Below, one piece after another: positions 1 through 6,378 of a DNA stretch of 12,503 bases. The position numbers and the translations under genes are program-made. Every line of letters starts with the position of its first letter. The stretch's first letter is position 1. The DNA comes from Treponema sp. (GTDB lineage Bacteria > Spirochaetota > Spirochaetia > Treponematales > Breznakiellaceae): NCBI GenBank assembly GCA_031284105.1, contig JAITAN010000053.1, positions 1 through 12,503 of the forward strand. The letters run 5' to 3'. Under the pieces are notes generated by a model that did no database searches, was not told the DNA's origin, and worked only from the letters and a program-made list of their open reading frames with translations.

Positions 1-1467
1 CGCGAGCCGCGTTCTCCAACCCGCGAGTCATATTTGCCTAAATCCGAGTTGGACTTGCCTAAATCCGATCTGGACTTGCCTAAATCCGCAACCGCTTTGT
101 CAACTCGCCAGTCATATTCGCCAGCCCGCGAGTCGCGTTCTCCAGCCCGCGAGTCGGATTTGCCGACCCGCGAGTCGCGTTCTCCGACCCGCAAGCCGCG
201 TTCTCCAACCCGCGAGCCGGATTTGCCTAAATCAGAGTCGGATTTGCCAGCCCGCGAGCCGCGTTTGCCTAAATCCGATCTGGATTTGCCTAAATCCGAG
301 TCGGATTTGCCAGCCCGCGAGCCGCGTTCTCCAACCCGCGAGTCATATTTGCCTAAATCCGAGTTGGACTTGCCTAAATCCGATCTGGACTTGCCTAAAT
401 CCGCAACCGCTTTGTCAACTCGCAAGTCATATTCGCCAGCCCGCGAGTCGCGTTCTCCAGCCCGCGAGTCGGATTTGCCGACCCGCGAGCCGCGTTCTCC
501 GACCCGCGAGCCGCGTTCTCCAACCCGTGAGTCGGATTTGCCTAAATCCGATCTGGACTTGCCTAAATCCGAGTCGGATTTGCCAACCCGCGAGCCGCGT
601 TCTCAAGCCCGCAAGTCATATTCTCCAGCCCGCAAGTCATATTCTCCGACCCGCGAGCCGCGTTCTCCGACCCGCGAGCCGCGTTCTCCAGCCCGCGAGT
701 CGGATTTGCCTAAATCCGATCTGGATTTGCCTAAATCCGCAGCGGACGTGCCTAAATCAGCAACCGCTTTGCCAACCCGCGAGCCGCGTTCTCCAGCCCG
801 CAAGTCATATTCTCCAACCCGCAAGCCGTGTTCTCCAACCCGCAAGCCGTGTTCTCCAACCCGCAAGCCGGATTTGCCTAAATCCGATCTGGACTTGCCT
901 AAATCCGAGTCGGATTTGCCAACCCGCGAGCCGCGTTCTCAAGCCCGCGAGTCGGATTTGCCTAAATCCGATCTGGATTTGCCAACCCGCGAGCCGCGTT
1001 CTCCAACCCGCGAGTCATATTTGCCTAAATCCGATCTGGATTTGCCAACCCGCGAGTCGGATTTGCCTAAATCCGCAACCGCTTTGCCAACCCGCGAGTC
1101 ATATTCTCCAACCCGCAAGCCGTGTTCTCCAACCCGCGAGCCGGATTTGCCTAAATCCGAGCCTGATTTGCCTAAATCCGATCTGGACTTGCCTAAATCC
1201 GAGTCGGATTTGCCTAAATCCGATCTGGACTTGCCTAAATCCGCAGCGGACGTGCCTAAATCAGCAACCGCTTTGCCGACCCGCGAGCCGCGTTCTCCAG
1301 CCCGCGAGTCGGATTTGCCTAAATCCGAGCTGGATTTGCCTAAATCCGCAGCGGACGTGCCTAAATCCGCAGCCGCTTTGTCAACCCGCAAGTCGGATTT
1401 GCCAACCCGCGAGCCGCGTTCTCCAGCCCGCGAGCCGGATTTGCCTAAATCCGCAGCCGCTTTGTCA
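1..1467. repeat. 21-bp tandem array, about 70 units, truncated at left edge
   Basis: The stretch is a continuous head-to-tail array with a strict 21-bp period: unit boundaries at 16, 37, and so on to 1465 are all multiples of 21 apart, so no indel breaks register. Two unit families alternate irregularly. One is built on TTGCCTAAATCC followed by GAGTCGGA, GATCTGGA or GCAGCGGA. The other is built on CCAACCCGCGAG followed by CCGCGTTCT, TCGCGTTCT or TCATATTCT. The first family contains the inverted repeat TCGGATTT-GCCT-AAATCCGA, an 8-bp stem with a 4-base loop, perfect in many units and with a C mismatch where GGAC replaces GGAT. Because 21 is a multiple of 3 and the units lack stops, forward frames 1 and 2 are both open throughout, so openness is not proof of coding. 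The last unit decays at 1465-1470 into unrelated sequence. Function unknown; a VNTR or minisatellite is the safest description. Confidence 0.97.
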
Positions 1468-1620
1468 AGCGCGCGGGCCGCGGCCGTATGTATTCAAGAT
1501 GCTTCACCGGTTCCTTATACAATGCCGCTTTCCCGTTCCTATCCGCACCCTTCCGTTTGTTTATCCGATACTCCGCCTTCGACATCGGGAGAGCCTTCCC
1601 CGATGCGTACCTATCGTTGA
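1..1620 (+). other. Open frame across the 21-bp array (possible heptad-repeat protein, 5' partial)
   Basis: Frame 1 is open from the window edge to a TGA at 1618-1620. If translated it gives seven-residue repeats such as ESDLPKS, DLDLPKS, EPRSPTR and ESYSPAR, rich in Pro, Ser, Arg, Lys and acidic residues, with no membrane segment or signal visible. Some differences between units are silent in this frame (GAT/GAC, CCA/CCG, CTG/TTG, TCC/TCA, CGC/CGT), a mild hint for it. Against it: frame 2 is equally open, many other changes are not silent, no start with a ribosome-binding site lies inside the window, and the 51 or so residues after the repeats do not look like a protein end. If a gene exists its start is left of the window. 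I record it as an open possibility and do not call it a gene. Confidence 0.2.
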
Positions 1621-1753
1621 TTTGTTCTTCCGCTCCCCCATCCGCCAATCGGTATGGTTTGTATCCCTTTGCGCGGCCGTCCGCGTTTCCCTTGAAAATA
1701 CTAGCGGCGGCGTATTTGCTCTTCAAGTTTTTCCACGGTACAAGATGTTCCAT
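1445..1753 (-). CDS. Candidate small hypothetical protein ending in the 21-bp array
   Basis: Read on the minus strand from ATG (bases 1753-1751) to TAG in the last units of the array, this frame gives 102 residues beginning MEHLVPWKN. It is rich in Lys, Arg, Gly, Ala and Tyr, without hydrophobic segments. The composition is more protein-like than the plus-strand frames over the same bases, which read as Phe/Ser/Cys-rich hydrophobic strings. The last codons (LTKRLRI) are supplied by repeat sequence, so the array may have grown into or truncated an older gene. No good ribosome-binding site precedes the ATG, and a TTG three codons upstream is an alternative start. I recognise no family. It may be chance; confidence is low. 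Confidence 0.22.
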   Translation of the reverse strand: MEHLVPWKNLKSKYAAASIFKGNADGRAKGYKPYRLADGGAEEQINDRYASGKALPMSKAEYRINKRKGADRNGKAALYKEPVKHLEYIRPRPARLTKRLRI

Positions 1754-1897
1754 AATATCCAAACATACTTCACGCCGGCGTATCTGTTTACACGTTCCGT
1801 ATTCTATATCCGTACGTGTTTGTTACTTTTCCTTGCTTGCTATTCTACTCCTTCCTTTCCGGTTTTATCAGCGCTTCCCTTGGTCGGATTAGGATGT

Positions 1898-1966
1898 TGA
1901 TCTAGGCAGGATCAGGGATCTGATCTATGCCGGATCACGCGTCTGATCTAGGGCGGATCAGTCCTC
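1898..1966. repeat. Three tandem 23-bp repeats with TGATC...GATCA arms
   Basis: Units start at 1898, 1921 and 1944, exactly 23 bp apart. Each opens with TGATCTA and carries GGATCA ten bases later, so TGATC and GATCA can pair around a 7-base centre. The centre and the last few bases of each unit vary (AGGGATC, CGCGTC, AGTCC) while the arms are constant, which points to the arms as the conserved element. No gene abuts them closely. They could be protein-binding sites or a remnant of a longer array. Confidence 0.8.
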
Positions 1967-2053
1967 TACCTATGCGGTGAAGACGGATGCGGTATGAACC
2001 TCCCCCGATTGAAAGGAGAAGAAGGTAAGCCTATGATCAAAGAAGGGAGTACC

Positions 2054-2404
2054 ATGGGAGAAAGAAGCGTTTTTACCGGAGCGTGTACGGAACGGGCCGT
2101 GGAACCGGTACCGCGCACAAACCGGAAGCGGGCGCGCCCAAGACCTCGGCATTACCGGAATATGCCGGCACGATGGACGCGGGAGATGAAGATGGGTGAA
2201 ACGGAACCTATGAACGCCTTCACCGGCAAGGGAAATACGCGGGATGAAGAGACGGCTCGATTATGGAAAGAAATTGCCGTCTTCACGGTTGGGAGCGCCG
2301 CGAGCATGAAGAAAGAAGAGCGGGGTGAACACGACGGGCTCAAGTCATTCACCGCCCGCGGCCGAGAACCTGTTGAACCATTGAAAAGCGCACCCTCTGT
2401 TTAG
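2054..2404 (+). CDS. Candidate hypothetical protein, weak
   Basis: An open frame runs to TAG at 2402-2404. Two in-frame starts lie further up (1994, 2033), but the ATG at 2054 has the best spacing to a GGGAG six bases before it. The 116-residue product from there is strongly charged (many Arg, Lys, Glu), with no hydrophobic segment and no recognisable domain. It contains four loose Phe-Thr elements (VFTG, AFTG, VFTV, SFTA) at uneven intervals, which may be a faint internal repeat. It is the only candidate of any size between the repeat arrays and the ABC operon. It could equally be non-coding sequence that happens to be open. Confidence 0.2.
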   Translation: MGERSVFTGACTERAVEPVPRTNRKRARPRPRHYRNMPARWTREMKMGETEPMNAFTGKGNTRDEETARLWKEIAVFTVGSAASMKKEERGEHDGLKSFTARGREPVEPLKSAPSV

Positions 2405-2460
2405 TTAATGAGCCGCCGCGCAATGACGGGTATGATCGGCTTACTCCGGTGGATATGTGC

Positions 2461-2496
2461 ATAATAATTTACATCAATTCGATAATAATTTATATG
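2461..2496 (+). promoter_or_regulatory. Promoter with duplicated AT-rich box upstream of the ABC operon
   Basis: The box ATAATAATTTACAT at 2461-2474 recurs as ATAATAATTTATAT at 2482-2495, with starts 21 bp apart, about two turns of B-DNA. The first copy contains a -35-like TTTACA (2468-2473) and the second a -10-like TATATG or TTATAT (2490-2496), with a 16-17 bp spacer. This would put transcription start near 2503, roughly 55 bases before the ATG at 2560. Either the duplicated box is an operator pair for a local regulator overlapping the promoter, or it is simply AT-rich promoter DNA. No regulator gene lies next to it. Confidence 0.5.
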
Positions 2497-2559
2497 TTCT
2501 TTCCCCAAAAGCAGCTTTATGCTGAATGTACAAATTAATACCTTATTATGGAGGAAAGA

Positions 2560-3852
2560 ATGAAAAAGACAGTAGTATTTGCGGCGCTCCTTATTGGAGC
2601 GCTTGCGGCGGTATCTCCGGTATTCGCCACAGGAAAGACCGATAGTCCGTCCTCATCGGCGGCCGGACCGGTAACCCTGAAATGGGCCATGTGGGACGCG
2701 GATCTCACGGTGTATTACAAACCCCTAGTTGCCGCATGGGAGGCGGCTCATCCGAATATCAAGATTGAACTTGTAGACCTCGGAAGCGCCGACTTTATGA
2801 CGGTATTAGGGACGCAGCTCTCAGGCGGAGCGGATCTGGATGTAGTGATGGTGAAGGATATTCCCGGTTATGCGAATTTGGTAAAACAGAACCGGCTTGA
2901 AGGACTCAACAGCTATATCAAATCCGCAAAGATAGATACCGCTCTGTACGGGGGTACAACCGAGCAGATCACGGTGAACGGGGAAGTTTACGCGCTTCCG
3001 TTCCGCAGTGATTTTTGGGTTGTCTTCTATAACAAAGACCTTTTCGATGCCGCAGGGGTTCCCTATCCGTCCAACGATATGACGCTGGAACAATACGACG
3101 CCTTGGCGCGCAGGCTGGTACGGGGAAGCGGGGCCGGTAAGACGTACGGCGCCCACTACCACACATGGCGCAGCGCCGTAACGCTTTTCGGCATTCTCGA
3201 CGGGCGGCATACCATTGTTGACGGTACCTATGACTTCCTCGCGCCCCATTATGATCGGGTGCTGGCGGAGCAGAAGGACGGAGTGGTCATGGACTTTACC
3301 ACCATCAAAACGTCCGGCGCCCACTATTCAGGCGTGTTCTTTAATAACCAAGCCGCTATGGTGAATATGGGGACGTGGTTCCTCGCCACCCAGATCGACA
3401 AAGTGAAATCCGGGGAATCTATGGCAAAGAACTGGGGTCTCGTCAAATATCCTCATCCTGCCGGCGTTCCTGCGGGAACCACCTTGGGAACCATTACATC
3501 GGTCGGGGTAAACAAAAATTCCAAGAACAAGGCGGCTGCGCTTGATTTTGTGCAGTTTATATGCGGCCCCGAAGGCGCGGCAATTCTGGCCAATACCGGT
3601 ACCATTCCCGCGATTATGAGCGATCAAGTCATCAACTCCCTTGTCTCTATGTCCGGCTTTCCTCAAGATGCGGCGAGCAAGGAAGCTCTCAAGGTATACA
3701 AAACGTACCTTGAGATGCCTCTTCATGAGAAGAGCGCCGATATCGAACTGGTGCTGAACGAAAACCATGACGCCATCATGGGCGGAACCATCACGGTAGA
3801 GGAAGGCATTCGAGATATGAACACCCGAGTCGCAAGGATTCTGGGAAAATAA
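2560..3852 (+). CDS. ABC sugar transporter, extracellular solute-binding protein (family 1)
   Basis: This is the substrate-capturing component of a carbohydrate ABC importer, acting outside the inner membrane and delivering sugar to the two permeases encoded next. The ATG at 2560 is chosen over an in-frame ATG at 2548 because GGAGG at 2550-2554 sits five bases before it and a typical signal peptide then starts the protein: MKKTVVF, a hydrophobic stretch, and a likely signal peptidase I site after Ala-23 (SPVFA). There is no Cys near the cleavage site, so a lipoprotein anchor is not supported. A Ser/Ala-rich linker follows, then the mature domain starting VTLKWAMWD, typical of the family 1 (MalE-like) fold. 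At 430 residues the length is normal. The substrate cannot be read from the sequence; an oligosaccharide is the usual ligand. It leads the cassette and is separated from the permeases by a hairpin with T-run. Confidence 0.93.
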   Translation: MKKTVVFAALLIGALAAVSPVFATGKTDSPSSSAAGPVTLKWAMWDADLTVYYKPLVAAWEAAHPNIKIELVDLGSADFMTVLGTQLSGGADLDVVMVKDIPGYANLVKQNRLEGLNSYIKSAKIDTALYGGTTEQITVNGEVYALPFRSDFWVVFYNKDLFDAAGVPYPSNDMTLEQYDALARRLVRGSGAGKTYGAHYHTWRSAVTLFGILDGRHTIVDGTYDFLAPHYDRVLAEQKDGVVMDFTTIKTSGAHYSGVFFNNQAAMVNMGTWFLATQIDKVKSGESMAKNWGLVKYPHPAGVPAGTTLGTITSVGVNKNSKNKAAALDFVQFICGPEGAAILANTGTIPAIMSDQVINSLVSMSGFPQDAASKEALKVYKTYLEMPLHEKSADIELVLNENHDAIMGGTITVEEGIRDMNTRVARILGK

Positions 3853-3860
3853 GTACCCGT

Positions 3861-3943
3861 ACGGCGGCGCGGGCCGGAACAAGAGCGTTCATTCAAATCC
3901 TTTTTAGATTGAACGCATCCCCGGCCATTGCCGCCGTCTTTTT
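3861..3943 (+). terminator. Hairpin plus T-run between binding-protein and permease genes
   Basis: Arms ACGGCGGC...GGCCGG (3861-3877) and CCGGCC...GCCGCCGT (3921-3937) pair over 14 bp around a 3x3 internal loop. A nested stem GCGTTCA/TGAACGC (3885-3891 with 3910-3916) sits inside, and TTTTT follows at 3939-3943. The permease gene on the same strand starts 73 bases later, so this probably acts as a partial terminator or as a 3' stabiliser of the upstream message. Either would leave the binding protein made in excess over the membrane subunits, as is known for malE relative to malF in enteric bacteria. Confidence 0.75.
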
Positions 3944-4016
3944 GAGACATTGGGAAATGCCGGTGTTTTCTCCGCAGAAGAAATGCCGTCCCTGAACAGA
4001 ACCAAGGAGAAATAGT

Positions 4017-4916
4017 ATGAAGAAAACTATAAAAAGACAAACACGGGACGCGTTTGTTGCTTACAGTTTTATCGCGCCGAATTTTATTGGTTTTGCGGTT
4101 TTCACGCTTATACCCTTGCTATTCGCCTTGTGCCTCTCGTTTCTGAACTGGGATGGAGCAAACCCCATTCAAGCAGCCGGGTTGGGTAATTTTATCCGGC
4201 TCTTTACGGATCCGATTTTTTGGCGGGCAATGTGGAATACCATTCTTTACACCGTTGGGGTAGTTCCTCTTACCTTAATCTGCGCTCTGTTCCTTGCGAT
4301 TCTTTTGAATCAGAAACTAAAAGGCAGGAATTTCTTTCGTACCGTTTCTTTCTTTCCCTATGTGGCGTCTCTCGTTGCGGTAGCGGCGGTATGGAATTTT
4401 ATTTTCAGCCCTACGTTTGGACCGGTGAACAATCTTCTTTCACGCTTGTTTAATATTCCGGTGGAACGCCTTCCCCGGTGGGCAGCCGACCGGCATTGGG
4501 CTATCCCCACCGTAATATTTTTCACAGTCTGGAAAAATATGGGCTATTACATGGTTATCTATCTGGCCGCGCTTCAGGGGGTGAACGTGGAACTCTATGA
4601 GGCCGCGAATCTTGACGGCACGAATGCGTGGCAGCGTTTTATTCACGTTACGCTTCCCCAAATTGCGCCCACTACGTTTTTTATTCTGATGATGCTCATC
4701 ATCAGTTCGTTTAAGGTCTACGATATCTTTGTCAATATCTTTGCCGGCGCGGATAACCAGCTTACCAACACTACCAGAGTGTTGGTGTACCAAATATACA
4801 ACACCGCGTTCCGTTCGTTAGAATATGGATACGCCAGCGCTATGGCGATGATCCTCTTTATTATGGTAGCGGGAATAACGCTCATCCAGTTCCGGCTGGA
4901 AAGAAAGCTAGGGTAA
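4017..4916 (+). CDS. ABC sugar transporter permease, MalF/UgpA type
   Basis: This is one of two membrane subunits forming the import channel. The ATG at 4017 follows AAGGAGA by six bases. The 299-residue product is strongly hydrophobic with about six membrane segments. The first is at residues 20-42, following a basic N-terminus (MKKTIKRQTR) that fits the positive-inside rule. The cytoplasmic EAA loop that contacts the ATPase is plain at residues 195-214: YEAANLDG, then ...VTLP with the conserved Glu-Ala-Ala, Gly and Leu-Pro spacing. Length and motif fit the MalF/UgpA/LacF branch (binding-protein-dependent transport inner membrane component). It stands 13 bp before the second permease, so the two are surely co-transcribed. 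Confidence 0.93.
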   Translation: MKKTIKRQTRDAFVAYSFIAPNFIGFAVFTLIPLLFALCLSFLNWDGANPIQAAGLGNFIRLFTDPIFWRAMWNTILYTVGVVPLTLICALFLAILLNQKLKGRNFFRTVSFFPYVASLVAVAAVWNFIFSPTFGPVNNLLSRLFNIPVERLPRWAADRHWAIPTVIFFTVWKNMGYYMVIYLAALQGVNVELYEAANLDGTNAWQRFIHVTLPQIAPTTFFILMMLIISSFKVYDIFVNIFAGADNQLTNTTRVLVYQIYNTAFRSLEYGYASAMAMILFIMVAGITLIQFRLERKLG

Positions 4917-4929
4917 TGGAGATCACCGT

Positions 4930-5757
4930 ATGCAGACCAAAAAAATCGCCCTTACCGGCATAACGTATATTGCGCTTATTATTCTTGCCTTTACTATGAT
5001 TCTCCCGTTTGGATGGATGCTTTCGGCTTCCCTCAAACTTAACAAGGATGTATTTACCTTTCCTATCCGGTGGATTCCTGAAAACCCCAGATGGCAAAAT
5101 TACTCCGATATATGGACCAAAATCCCTCTTTTGAAGTTTATCCTTAATACCGTAAAACTGTCGGTTATCGTTACCATGCTTCAGTTGTTAACTTCCAGCT
5201 TCGCGGCGTATGCATTTGCAAAGCTTCGTTTCCCCGGTCGGCAGCCCTTGTTTCTGGGCTATATTGCTACCATTGCCGTCCCGTGGCAGGCGTATATGGT
5301 ACCCCAGTTCATCTTGATGAGGAGCATGGGGCTTAACAACACCCATTTGTCGATAATTTTTTTGCAGGCTTTCTCCGCGTTCGGGGTTTTTATGATGAAA
5401 CAGTTTTATGAAAGTATCCCCGATGAACTGCGGGAAGCCGCTCGTATAGACGGAATGAGCGAATACGGCATCTGGCTGCGTATCATGCTGCCCCTTTCCA
5501 AACCCGCGCTCTCTACCTTGACCATCATCACGTTTGTGAACACATGGAATGATTTTTTGGGTCCCTTAATCTATTTGACCCGAACCGACTTAAAAACGAT
5601 TCAAATCGGACTACGTTCCTTTATCTCTCAGTATTCAAGCGAATACGGACTTATCATGGCTGCCAGCGTGATAACCCTCATTCCCGTGCTGGTGATATTC
5701 CTTTCCCTTCAGCGTTACTTTGTACAAGGAGTGGCGACGTCCGGTCTCAAGGGGTAA
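4930..5757 (+). CDS. ABC sugar transporter permease, MalG/UgpE type
   Basis: This is the partner membrane subunit. The ATG at 4930 is preceded by GGAG at 4918-4921, which overlaps the end of the upstream gene. The 275-residue product has the MalG-type layout: an N-terminal membrane segment (about 10-33), a periplasmic stretch, four to five further segments, and the EAA loop at residues 169-188 (REAARIDG, then MLPL). The sequence TFVNTWNDFLGPLIYL after it is typical of this branch. No gene for the nucleotide-binding subunit follows. Many spirochaetes and firmicutes supply such cassettes with one shared MsmK/MalK-type ATPase, which is the likely arrangement here. Confidence 0.93.
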   Translation: MQTKKIALTGITYIALIILAFTMILPFGWMLSASLKLNKDVFTFPIRWIPENPRWQNYSDIWTKIPLLKFILNTVKLSVIVTMLQLLTSSFAAYAFAKLRFPGRQPLFLGYIATIAVPWQAYMVPQFILMRSMGLNNTHLSIIFLQAFSAFGVFMMKQFYESIPDELREAARIDGMSEYGIWLRIMLPLSKPALSTLTIITFVNTWNDFLGPLIYLTRTDLKTIQIGLRSFISQYSSEYGLIMAASVITLIPVLVIFLSLQRYFVQGVATSGLKG

Positions 5758-5789
5758 GGGCGCGCGGTAAGAGGCGGGCCGCATCTTAC

Positions 5790-6060
5790 CAATGAACAAC
5801 CGCAGGGCAGGCGCCGCGTATTTTTGACCTTCAAGTTTTATTCCGATAAGGAAACGGCTCAAGTTGTTTTCCCTCATGTATACTTCAACGTAGTTCACCT
5901 AGGTTGAAGCAATCGGCGCGGCCTTGCTTGATAAAGCGGAGTATTTCGTATGGCATACCGGTTTCCGCTTGAATAACGGCTTGGTTTTTAACAACCAGAC
6001 CTTGGTTGTGGACGACTGGACCTTAACGGGACAAGAACCGATGAGAAAGGCGGGGCGCAT
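5790..6060 (-). pseudogene. Coding-like remnant on the minus strand, frames broken
   Basis: Reading leftward, a frame of 45 sense codons (6022-5888, stop at 5885) gives protein-like sequence including VVKNQAVIQAETGMPYEILR and ending ADCFNLGELR. Just past its stop a second frame takes over (from GTG at 5898) with YMRENNLSRFLIGIKLEGQ before running into the permease gene. The two overlap at CTTCAAC...GTTGAAG, where a one-base shift would join them, so this may be a decayed gene with a frameshift. A third frame, 6060-5899, has its own ATG and encodes 53 residues ending SSKAAPIAST, so which frame is ancestral is uncertain. I do not recognise the family. Low stop density by chance remains possible. 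Confidence 0.28.
5883..5909. repeat. Imperfect palindrome
   Basis: CTTCAAC (5883-5889) pairs with GTTGAAG (5903-5909). Inside, after a G-G mismatch, TAG pairs with CTA around a 5-base loop. The right arm includes the exact palindrome ACCTAGGT (5897-5904). There is no T-run, so it is not a terminator. It lies exactly where the two minus-strand coding-like frames meet. Confidence 0.6.
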
Positions 6061-6210
6061 CCGTCATCCCTGTTGTGCAAGGACGACGCGGCCGGCATGG
6101 AAGGCCGGCCGGGAGGATGCTCATAAGTAGGAAAAAATAACGGCAGCGGACAATCTATAACCGGTCCTTATTTGTCTTTCTGCGCCGTACTCCCATTGCC
6201 ATACAATTCG

Positions 6211-6268
6211 CAAAAAAAAAATAAAAAAACGCTTGACATCTCCAAAATCGTCTGGTAGAGTAGATACA
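6211..6268 (+). promoter_or_regulatory. Sigma70-like promoter of the bgl operon with A-tract UP element
   Basis: TTGACA at 6233-6238, a perfect -35, is followed after 17 bp by TAGAGT at 6256-6261, matching TATAAT at four of six positions. Directly upstream are ten A (6212-6221), one T and seven A (6223-6229), the position expected of an UP element that binds the alpha subunit of RNA polymerase. Transcription would start near 6268, immediately before the antiterminator target, so nearly the whole leader is regulatory RNA. Basal promoter strength is probably high, with control exerted at the terminator. Confidence 0.85.
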
Positions 6269-6300
6269 GGATTGTTACCGGGCTAGTCCTGAGCATGACC
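6269..6300 (+). promoter_or_regulatory. RAT site (target of BglG/LicT antiterminator)
   Basis: The 5' half GGATTGTTAC (6269-6278) is identical to the start of classical ribonucleic antiterminator sequences of bgl/sac operons. The 3' half GAGCATGACC (6291-6300) is a diverged form of the usual GGCAAAACC ending. Total length 32 bases, as expected. Its 3' end (ATGACC) is also the 5' arm of the terminator stem, so the two RNA structures exclude one another, which is the defining geometry of this switch. The regulator is encoded directly downstream. Confidence 0.85.
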
Positions 6301-6359
6301 TAAATTGACGAAGAAGCGTTCGCATGGGCTTTTCTCCGCCGATTTAGGTCATTTTTTTT
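6295..6359 (+). terminator. Leader terminator of the bgl operon
   Basis: ATGACCTAAAT (6295-6305) pairs perfectly with ATTTAGGTCAT (6342-6352), followed by eight T (6352-6359). The stem can extend inward through TGACG/CGCCG with one wobble and one mismatch. It lies only 20 bases before the antiterminator start codon, so without antitermination transcripts would stop before the first gene. Binding of the regulator to the overlapping RAT would block this stem. Confidence 0.92.
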
Positions 6360-6378
6360 GCCCACACGGATTATAGGG

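Larger units (their letters stand above)
5758..6210. other. Gene-poor region with hairpins after the ABC operon
   Basis: About 450 bases hold no convincing intact gene. Visible structures are GGTAAGA/TCTTACC (5766-5772 with 5784-5790, no T-run, possibly the operon's 3' end), CTTCAAC/GTTGAAG (5883-5909), ACAACCA/TGGTTGT (5991-5997 with 6003-6009) and GGCCGGC/GCCGGCC (6090-6096 with 6104-6110). A plus-strand frame of 68 codons starting at a TTG (5924-6130) has no ribosome-binding site and matches nothing I know. The minus strand looks more coding-like and is listed separately. Confidence 0.6.

Noticed and set aside
939..1391. Minus-strand ORFs with SDLGKS/SRVGERG repeats
   Set aside because: They are broken by stops where CTCAAGCC variants occur, start only at TTG inside repeats, and have no lead-in gene upstream.
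527..1900. 457-codon ORF in frame 2 over the 21-bp array
   Set aside because: It follows from the same stop-free 21-bp unit as frame 1, is Cys/Trp-rich in a repeat pattern, and has a GTG start created by a single variant unit.
3328..3882. ORFs antisense to the binding-protein gene
   Set aside because: The sense strand carries a complete solute-binding protein with signal peptide and ribosome-binding site.
5924..6130. 68-codon plus-strand ORF between the operons
   Set aside because: TTG start without a ribosome-binding site and no recognisable product; the minus strand looks more coding-like over the same bases.
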